Assembly (NCBI RefSeq): GCF_041146395.1
Contig: NC_090990.1
Span: 46,944,001-47,008,000 of the forward strand
Source of the DNA: Eulemur rufifrons
Lineage: Eukaryota > Chordata > Mammalia > Primates > Lemuridae
Direction: 5' to 3'
Length of the DNA: 64,000 bases
Shown here piece after piece: positions 60,638-64,000 of the stretch (its first letter is position 1; each line of letters begins with the position of its first letter). Made by a program: the position numbers and the translations under genes. A model generated the notes under the pieces. It worked only from the letters and a program-made list of their open reading frames with translations, was not told the DNA's origin and did no database searches.

Positions 60638-60639
60638 AC

Positions 60640-60678
60640 TTTTCTTTCTTCCTTTCTGTCTGTCTGTCTTTCTTTCTT
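60640..60678. repeat. (TTCT/GTCT)n tract
   Basis: 'ctttctgtctgtctgtcttt' pyrimidine repeat forming the Alu tail. Confidence 0.85.
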
Positions 60679-60679
60679 G

Positions 60680-60960
60680 CTTTTTTTGAGACAGAGTCTC
60701 ATTCTTGTCACCCTGGGCTAGAGTACAATGGTGTCATCATAGCTCACTACAACCTCAAACTCCTGGGCTCAAGCTATCCTCCTGCCTCAGCCTCCCAAAT
60801 AGCTGGGACTACAAGCATGGGCCAGTGCACCTGGCTAATTTTTCTATTTTAGTAGAGATGGGGGTCTCTCTCTTGCTCAGGCTGGCGGTCTTGAACTCCT
60901 GAGCTCAAGCAATCTTTCCACCTTGGCCTCCTAGAATTATGGGCATGAGACACTGCACCC
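60680..60960 (-). mobile_element. Alu, older (no insert)
   Basis: Antisense Alu from 'tttttttgagacagagtctc' to 'gagacactgcaccc'. Confidence 0.9.
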
Positions 60961-61705
60961 TCTCGCTTTTTTTTACTCTTGTTAATTTCCTGGGTCTTCC
61001 AAAGCATACAACATTTATCCTATACTTTCCAGCTCCCAAAATTTTGTGCTATGGGCATCTTTCCCTTTTCCTTTGTTCCTATGGCTTTCTTCCATTACTC
61101 TTTCACTTCAGGAGTGTTTAAAGAGAGATGGGAGTTAAATGCATGTATACAATTCATCGTCTTGATCCAGAAATCTTAAGCTAACATTTTTGACAGATTT
61201 TCAATGAACCCCTCTTCCCCACCCTTCCAACATTTCCAAATGTAACCTCTATGCAAAATGAGAATCTAGAATTGGAAGGCACATTTGGAGCAACATTCTT
61301 TATTTCAGAATCAGAATTTAGTCTCAGAAAGTAGCTGCCTTCAAGGTTTACACAGATGAGGTACTTAACCTGGCCTGGAAAAGTTGGAAAAGTTGAAGAC
61401 AAATAGCCATCAGCCAGCCACAAATGAAGAGCTTTTTCTTACAGAGGGAATAATAAGTGAAAGGCTCAAGGGCAGGCTAAGGTCTTCAAGAAATATATTA
61501 CATTCAGAGAGCGGTGGTGTTTACGAGTAATTGATCACAACCAGTTACAGATTCCTTGTTCCTTCTCCACTCCCACTGCTTCCCTTGACTAGCCCAAAAA
61601 GAAAATTAAGTAAGTGATTCAGAGAGTGAATTCGAAGTTTTAATTCTTTAAACCTCATGATTTAAAGAAATAACTTTTTCTTCTCTTTTTTTTTTTAACT
61701 TTCAG
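60961..61705. other. L1TD1 intron 3' part
   Basis: Unassigned sequence that ends in a strong pyrimidine tract (61679-61696) and acceptor 'ttaactttcag' (AG 61704-61705). Confidence 0.6.
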
Positions 61706-63322
61706 GGTAAAACTCTAGTAGACTCAAAGCATGGAGCTGGAGGAACAACCAGTGATGGCTTGAGCTTTCTATTTAGTAAAGAGGTAAAAGTTGCTCAGCC
61801 AGAGGAGGCGAAGAACTTGGAGATTCTGGAGGAGTCTTCAGAGTGGAGGGAAAAAGAAAATCCCATGTTGGAGGAGGAAGAGGCTTCAGAGGTAGAGGAG
61901 GATGAAGAGGCCTCAGGGATGGAGGGAGAGGAGGCCTCCTCAGGGTTGGAGGAGGAGGATGAAGGGGCCTCAGGATTAGAGGAGGAGGAGGAGGAGGGAG
62001 AAGAGGCCTCATGGTTGGAGGAGGATGGGGAAGAGAGTTCAGTGTTATATGAGGAACAGGACTCAACCTTTCAGGGTTGTACCGTGGTAGATGCAAAGCA
62101 TGGAGCTGAGGAAATAAACAGTGATGGTTTGGACATTATTTTGATTGACATGGTAGAGGATTCTGAGCTAGAGGAGGAAGAGGAAGGAAAGGACTCTGAG
62201 ATAGGAAAGGTAAGGACTACCTTCCAGACTGAGAAAAAAGAGGCCTCACAAGGACTTAAAGAAATTTCCTCTAGTTGTTTGGTTTTGGACTCAGAGAGGA
62301 AAAAGTTGGGGAAACATCAGGTGGTTCACAAAACCCAGGAGGAAGAGGAAACAGCTCTGCCCAGAAGTCAAGGAGTTGAGACACCCTGTCTGACCTCATG
62401 CTTGGCCTCTCCCTCAAAATCACTAGAAATAAGTTATGGTAAGGGTAAAAAGCATCCATGTACAAATTTGGGTACTTCATCAGGAGTCACTAAAATTTTT
62501 AGGGAAACAGAGAAAGAGAGACGCAAAATTCTAACACCCAAAGAAGCAGAGTTACTACAAGAAACAGAAGAAAACTTTAGAAGAAGTGTGATTAATAGTA
62601 TCAGAGAGATACAAGAGGAGATAGGAAATATTAAAAACTGCCATCCAGAAGTCTTAGAAATTAAAAATTCAATAGATGATCTGAGTAGCAGGATGGACAT
62701 ACTTGAAGAAAGAATGAACAATCTAGAAGATCAAACTGAGGAATTCTCTAAAGATACAATACAAATGACTAAACAGATAATACATAAAGAAAGGCTAAGA
62801 GACATAGAGGATAGATCCAGAAGCTCCAACATTCGTTTGATAGGAATTCCAGAAAAAGATAATAATGAGAATGGAGCAGAAGACATAATTAAGGAAATAG
62901 TTGATGAAAATTTTCCAGAGTTAAAGAAAGATTCACCTCTTGAGATTATCAGTGCTTACCGAATACCCAGTAAGATTGATAGAAGGAGACTCACTCCTAG
63001 ACACATCTTGGTGAAATTTTGGAATTTTAACGATAAAGAGAAAATCCTAAGGGCTTCCAAAGAGAGAAAAGAAATAACCTACCAAGGAACAAGAATCAGA
63101 CTGACAGCAGACTTATCACTGGACACCCTGGATGCGAGAAGTAAGTGGAGTGCTGTCATAAAAGTTCTGCAGGATAAAGGCTTTAAGCCTAGAATTCTAT
63201 ATCCAGCCAAATTGGCATTTGATTTTCAGGGTAAAACAAAGATATTTCTTGATATTGAAGAATTTAGAAAGTCTATTTCTTGTATGCCTTCTTTGAAAGA
63301 ATTGCTAGAGAATATATTTTAA
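61706..63322 (+). CDS. L1TD1: L1TD1 second coding exon (acidic region and intact ORF1-like module)
   Basis: The exon joins the previous one in phase 0 and gives 538 codons and a TAA, 871 in total. It opens GKTLVDSKHGAGGTTSDGLS. Residues ~382-447 are extremely acidic, with repeats such as EEASGMEGEEASSGLEEEDE, and a second Glu cluster lies near 484-500. Residues ~610-700 form a coiled coil (SIREIQEEIGNIKN; DLSSRMDILEERMNNLEDQ), as in ORF1p. Residues ~704-795 are an RRM (SSNIRLIGIPEKD; LTPRHILVKFWNF). Residues ~795-868 are the C-terminal domain (RIRLTADLSLDTLDARSKWS; ILYPAKLAFDFQGKTKIFL). ORF1p uses these parts to trimerise and bind RNA. All three are complete, so the product should be functional. 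Confidence 0.95.
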   Translation, partial: GKTLVDSKHGAGGTTSDGLSFLFSKEVKVAQPEEAKNLEILEESSEWREKENPMLEEEEASEVEEDEEASGMEGEEASSGLEEEDEGASGLEEEEEEGEEASWLEEDGEESSVLYEEQDSTFQGCTVVDAKHGAEEINSDGLDIILIDMVEDSELEEEEEGKDSEIGKVRTTFQTEKKEASQGLKEISSSCLVLDSERKKLGKHQVVHKTQEEEETALPRSQGVETPCLTSCLASPSKSLEISYGKGKKHPCTNLGTSSGVTKIFRETEKERRKILTPKEAELLQETEENFRRSVINSIREIQEEIGNIKNCHPEVLEIKNSIDDLSSRMDILEERMNNLEDQTEEFSKDTIQMTKQIIHKERLRDIEDRSRSSNIRLIGIPEKDNNENGAEDIIKEIVDENFPELKKDSPLEIISAYRIPSKIDRRRLTPRHILVKFWNFNDKEKILRASKERKEITYQGTRIRLTADLSLDTLDARSKWSAVIKVLQDKGFKPRILYPAKLAFDFQGKTKIFLDIEEFRKSISCMPSLKELLENIF

Positions 63323-63647
63323 CAATCTAGGGTGACAACAAACATAATATCACATACATAATATGCTTTTTTCCCACTGACACATCCAAAAATCAACATG
63401 TAAAACCAGAAATTAAAACAGTACACCTCTGTACAGAAGGATGGATAGCTAACAACATAATTTGGGATGAAGGAAAAGAAGTTTGCAGATACTACCTAGA
63501 TGTTGGTAAAATTTTTTAAAAATAGGCTGCTCTGAAGGTAGTGAGTTATTTCAATTGATTGTTCATGGTTAGAAATCAAACTCCTTTTTCTATTCTTTCC
63601 CCTGTTCTCACTACTGTACTTGAGTAGTCTTAAAAAGGTTGTAAATA
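63323..63647 (+). other. L1TD1: L1TD1 3' UTR, proximal part
   Basis: AT-rich noncoding sequence after the stop. No AATAAA is visible before the L1 insertion at 63648, so the transcript may end within or beyond that insertion. Confidence 0.55.
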
Positions 63648-63916
63648 TCCTGATCATCACCTAAGTGCACATTTGAGAATAACACCAATTGGGTATTGGA
63701 CAGAGGTGGGGGATGGGGGGAGGGGATGGGTGTATACCTACATGATGAGTGCGATGTGCACTGTCTGGGGAATGGACAAGCTTGAAGCTCAGACTCGGGG
63801 GTGATGGGGGGGCATGGGCAATATATATAACCTGAACTTTTGTACCCCCATAATAAGCTGAAATAAAAAAAGAAAAAATAAAAAAAATAAATAAAAAATA
63901 AAATGAAAAGCTAAAA
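63648..63916 (+). mobile_element. LINE-1 3' end inserted behind L1TD1
   Basis: A 269-bp fragment of a primate L1 3' end: G-rich block 'gatggggggaggggatgggt', then 'tatataacctgaacttttgt', 'acccccataataagctgaaa' and an A-rich tail. Exact 16-bp duplications 'aaaaaggttgtaaata' flank it (63632-63647 and 63917-63932). It carries AATAAA in 'ctgaaataaaaaaag', same strand as L1TD1. Confidence 0.93.
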
Positions 63917-64000
63917 AAAAAGGTTGTAAATAATAGTAACCATCCTAGCTTGTATAGAAGTAAACTTTCTATGGGTGGGGCGCGGATCTGTCTATGTAGG

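Noticed and set aside
61773..62096. 107-codon Pro-rich antisense ORF opposite L1TD1
   Set aside because: It is the mirror of the GAG/GAA-rich acidic region, whose complement reads as Pro/Leu codons.

Overview
The window is nuclear DNA from a primate, most likely a strepsirrhine (lemur-type). About 35 Alu or Alu-monomer copies are present, and roughly 14 of the dimeric ones share a right-arm variant in which an AT-rich insert (core 'gaaattatatggac', 'atatatatag') lies between the A-rich linker and 'aaaattagccgggc'. Human Alus lack this insert, and I associate it with lemur Alus. Spliced exons, MIR and L2 relics, MER5-like and hAT fossils, and L1 3' ends closing with 'tgtacccccataata' agree with a primate genome. 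There are no bacterial or viral operons, CRISPR arrays or functional RNA genes.

Layout. (1) Positions 407-26020 carry the last seven coding exons of PATJ (INADL) on the + strand. They encode the final 252 residues: a linker, then the last two PDZ domains (9 and 10 in the human numbering), ending in ...TVTLTVLS and a TGA. Every junction has AG/GT borders and the phases sum to one open frame. The 3' UTR probably runs to about 27.8 or 28.04 kb. The introns hold Alus, MIRs, hAT fossils and an unexplained 210-codon antisense ORF at about 12.9-13.5 kb. (2) Positions 28-46 kb are repeat-dense intergenic DNA. They include old minus-strand L1 fragments and three solo LTRs bounded by 4-, 5- and 6-bp target-site duplications, so three retroviral lineages are probably represented. 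There is also a 3'-truncated U6 retrocopy and many nested Alus. (3) Positions about 46.1-63.6 kb form the L1TD1 locus on the + strand. A CpG-enriched segment with a strong donor at 46254 and a possible small exon at 46902-46970 are candidate promoter and 5' UTR exons. Two long coding exons (58904-59902 and 61706-63322) splice in phase 0 into an uninterrupted 871-codon frame. L1TD1 is a host gene domesticated from LINE-1 ORF1. The protein holds two ORF1p-like modules separated by a Glu-rich acidic region.

PATJ and L1TD1 are unrelated in function and are neighbours in the same order on human 1p31.3, which supports both identifications. PATJ is a tight-junction and apical-polarity scaffold; L1TD1 is an RNA-binding protein of pluripotent cells and germ line. 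The item of greatest interest is the intact L1TD1: the gene has been lost repeatedly in mammals. Here the first module keeps an ORF1p-like C-terminal domain but has lost about half of its RRM, and a LINE-1 3' end has inserted just downstream of the stop codon.
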